Source: Zygnema cylindricum (lineage: Eukaryota > Streptophyta > Zygnematophyceae > Zygnematales > Zygnemataceae). Taken from it: a stretch of 37,502 bases of DNA. Both the position numbers and the translations under genes were made by a program. The notes beneath the pieces are model-generated. The model was not told the DNA's origin. It worked only from the letters and a program-made list of their open reading frames with translations, and ran no database searches. Positions 35,391 to 37,502 of the stretch are shown piece by piece (the first letter of the stretch is position 1; each line of letters opens with the position of its first letter). The stretch spans positions 1-37,502 of the forward strand of contig JBBHKE010001230.1 of NCBI GenBank assembly GCA_037447655.1. The letters run 5' to 3'.

Positions 35391-36854
35391 TAGTTATGGA
35401 TGAAGGAAAGTCCGTGGATCCCTTCAAGTATACAAAGTCAGTAAAAATCAGATTTGAGTCAGAAAATTCCGGTGACTTTGAGCTTCCTAACTATCCACGT
35501 TTTAGAGAAGATGACATTGTTGGAGGTACAAATCAGACCGAAAATGACTCGGCTGCGGAGACTCCGGTGACAACTCTACCTGAAGCGGAAGACGTGATGG
35601 AAATTGCTTCAGAATCAACGGATAGGGGAGAAGCCGAGATTGTTCGAAAGAACCCACGAGAACCATCTATTCCGGCCACAGATTTTAACGGGGGAAGGAG
35701 AAGTAGCAAAAGATTACAAGAAAAACAAGTTAATAACAAGGTAACAAAACTATCTCATCAAGATGAACCTCAAACTTATGGAGAGGCGATGACTTGTCCA
35801 GAAAGGAATCGGTGGAAGACAGCCATCAATGAGGAGATAGCCTCAATTATGGCAGCCGATACTTGGGAGCTGGTGGACTGTCCACCTAACCGAAAACCAA
35901 TCGGTTGTAAGTGGGTTTTCAAATTAAAACTGAACCCGGATAATACTTTTGAGCGTTACAATGCTCGATTAGTGGCAAAAGGACTTACACACAAAGAAGG
36001 AATCGACTACGAGGAAACCTTTGCCCCGGTCTTCAGATTTCCCTCCGTCCGCATACTTCTCAGTCTAGCAGCAGCGGAAGACATGGAGGTGCACCAGATG
36101 GACATCAAGACAGCCTTTTTGCATGGAGAATTGGAAGAGGAGATCTTCATGCGACAACTCGAAGGATTTGTGGAGGAAGGAGAGGAGAGTAAGGTATGTC
36201 GGTTGATTAAATCCCTTTACGGTTTGAAACAGGCGCCTCGACAGTGGAATAAAAAACTTGATGAGTTTTTTACCGGTCTGGGATATATCCAGATCAGCTC
36301 AGATCACTCAATCTATGTTTTTGAAGATGAGGAAATGTATTATATTTATTGCAATTTATGTTGATGATTTGCTTGTTTTAAGTAAATTAATGGAAAAAAT
36401 TAATAAACTGAAAACCGATCTTTAGAGGAGATTTGACATGAAGCATATGGGGGAAGCAAAATATATTTTGGGAATTCAAGTAGAAAGAGACCGAGAAAGA
36501 AAGATCATAAGATTGACTCAAAAGGAAGCAATAAGGAACATGCTGGAAAAATTTTAGATGGATAAAGCTAATAGTTGTAAAACTCCAATGGAGTTAAAGA
36601 AGGGAAATGAGGGGAGTGAGCAATAAGGAGTTATAGTCTTAGATAAGGAATTAAGTCCTGAAGAACAGAAGTTCATGCAGACTATTCCTTACAAGCAAGT
36701 AGTGGGAAGCCTAATCTATTTTATGAATTGTACTCGGCCGGATTTAGCTGCAGCTGTAGGAGTGCCGAGAAGAAGTCTAAATGCTCCCACTAAGAAGGAT
36801 TCGGAGGCAGCTAAGAGAGTCCTTAGATATTAGATTGAAACTAGGGATCTATGG
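35391..36854 (+). pseudogene. Copia element 2: reverse transcriptase, broken
   Basis: Open 35396-36364: WKTAINEEIASI, TWELVDCPPNRKPIGCKWVF, NARLVAKGLTHKEGIDYEET, VHQMDIKTAFLHGELEEEIF (catalytic Asp) and LIKSLYGLKQAPRQWN. A frameshift near 36350 puts the catalytic IYVDDLL in another frame. Later blocks (GEAKYILGIQV, TPMELKKG, YKQVVGSLIYFMNCTRPD) carry three or more stops. Order and motifs are Ty1/copia. Confidence 0.85.
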
Positions 36855-37352
36855 TTGCATTTGGGTAGGGAGAATACTGACATCACTACTTGGAGTGATG
36901 CCAGTTATGGTGATGCTCCGATGAGGAGATGTACTTCTGGATATGTATTATATGTGGGTGATGGGGCTTGCTGTTGGAGTAGCAAACAGCAAAAGGTTAT
37001 TTCTCAGTCCACCATAGAGGCTGAGTATATGGCCTCTTGCTCTGCTGTAAAAGAATTGATGTGGGTCAAGTCTTTGCTTGGTGAGCTTGGTCACCTTAAG
37101 AGTGGTGTGCATAATTTTTTTTGTGATAATCAGGCAGCGATCGCTATTTTTGCCAATCCTAAACATCATTTTAAAGCCAAACACATGGACATTAGACTCA
37201 CCTTTGTTAGAGAGAAAGTAGAAAACAAAATAATCAGTTTAGAGTACCGACCAGATAGCGAGATGGTGGCAGATATGATGACCAAACCTGTGCCTTCCCC
37301 TACGCTAATTTTCTGCAAGGAGAAGTATGGTCTGAAATTAAAGAGTGACTAG
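36855..37352 (+). pseudogene. Copia element 2: RNase H domain
   Basis: An intact 165-codon stretch at the end of pol: DASYGD, SGYVLYVG, CCWSSKQQKVISQSTIEAEY, CDNQAAIAI and HMDIRLTFVREKV, with the acidic residues of the active site (D, E, D) present. It ends with TAG at 37350-37352. It is cut off from the RT by upstream stops. Confidence 0.85.
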
Positions 37353-37365
37353 AAAATAAGGGGAG
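37353..37365 (+). other. Polypurine tract of copia element 2
   Basis: AAAATAAGGGGAG immediately before the 3' LTR; it primes plus-strand DNA synthesis in copia elements. Confidence 0.8.
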
Positions 37366-37502
37366 TGTAGAAATTGATGGTCTGTTTTTAAGTATTTTCT
37401 AGGTCTAAATAGAAATATAGAAAGAAGCTGAGGCAGTCTATCTCTAACTTCTCTCTCCAACTCTCACACTTGTCGCAGTCACTGAGAAATTTGAGAGGAA
37501 GC
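37366..37502 (+). mobile_element. Copia element 2: 3' LTR, cut by window end
   Basis: Starts TGTAGAAATTGATGG like the 5' LTR and runs to the right edge. Only the first 137 bp are visible. Confidence 0.9.

Overview
The window is nuclear DNA of a green plant (land plant or close streptophyte alga). The reasons are an orthologue of the chloroplast RNA-processing PPR protein HCF152, spliceosomal introns in all three host genes, plant-type Ty1/copia LTR retrotransposons, G-box/W-box words and very repeat-rich introns. The species cannot be told from the sequence. There is one assembly gap of 10 N at 14993-15002, inside a poly-C run.

Left and centre (1-19.6 kb) hold the host genes. An ORF fragment with a CCHC zinc knuckle enters from the left edge (1-711, +). 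HCF152 runs on the minus strand from 9160 to 2183 in seven exons (1057 codons after splicing). Its introns carry a hAT-type MITE, minisatellites, GGGAGA-type tracts and a decayed copy of the start of exon 4. Upstream of it, about 2 kb has been duplicated in tandem (9066-11018 and 11578-13503). Each copy contains the 5' end of HCF152 and the last exon of the neighbouring gene. That neighbour is a PTRHD1-like peptidyl-tRNA-hydrolase-II-domain gene (15600 to 13156, -), whose middle exon or exons are missing, apparently into the gap. Divergent from it, behind a promoter region with repeated GCCACGTGGC palindromes and a (CT)n tract, is a six-exon gene (16082-19555, +) for a 228-residue plastid-like protein with one WW domain and a C-terminal PPPY, which is itself a WW ligand.

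The right half (19.9-37.5 kb) is mobile DNA. A non-LTR retrotransposon on the minus strand (about 21776-25379) has an N-terminal zinc finger, a reverse transcriptase, a second Zn motif and a restriction-like endonuclease: the R2/R4-type layout rather than the usual plant L1 layout. It lies between two inverted arrays of a related 62-70 bp minisatellite, each with a matching 62-bp head facing inward, together with a long TA tract and a second hAT-like element. Two further truncated copies lie head to head at 26.45-28.34 kb. The plus-strand one is split by an internally deleted copia element (28344-31591), resumes at 31592-31945, and is then hit by a second, longer copia element (31946 to beyond the window end) with gag, protease, integrase, RT and RNase H, all broken by stops and frameshifts. 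That element has a primer-binding site complementary to the anticodon arm of initiator tRNA-Met, which implies half-tRNA priming as in Drosophila copia.

In function, HCF152 (chloroplast transcript processing) and probably the WW protein act in plastids; the PTRHD1-like protein belongs to the peptidyl-tRNA hydrolase II fold. The order of insertions can be read from the nesting: LINE copies first, then the two copia elements.
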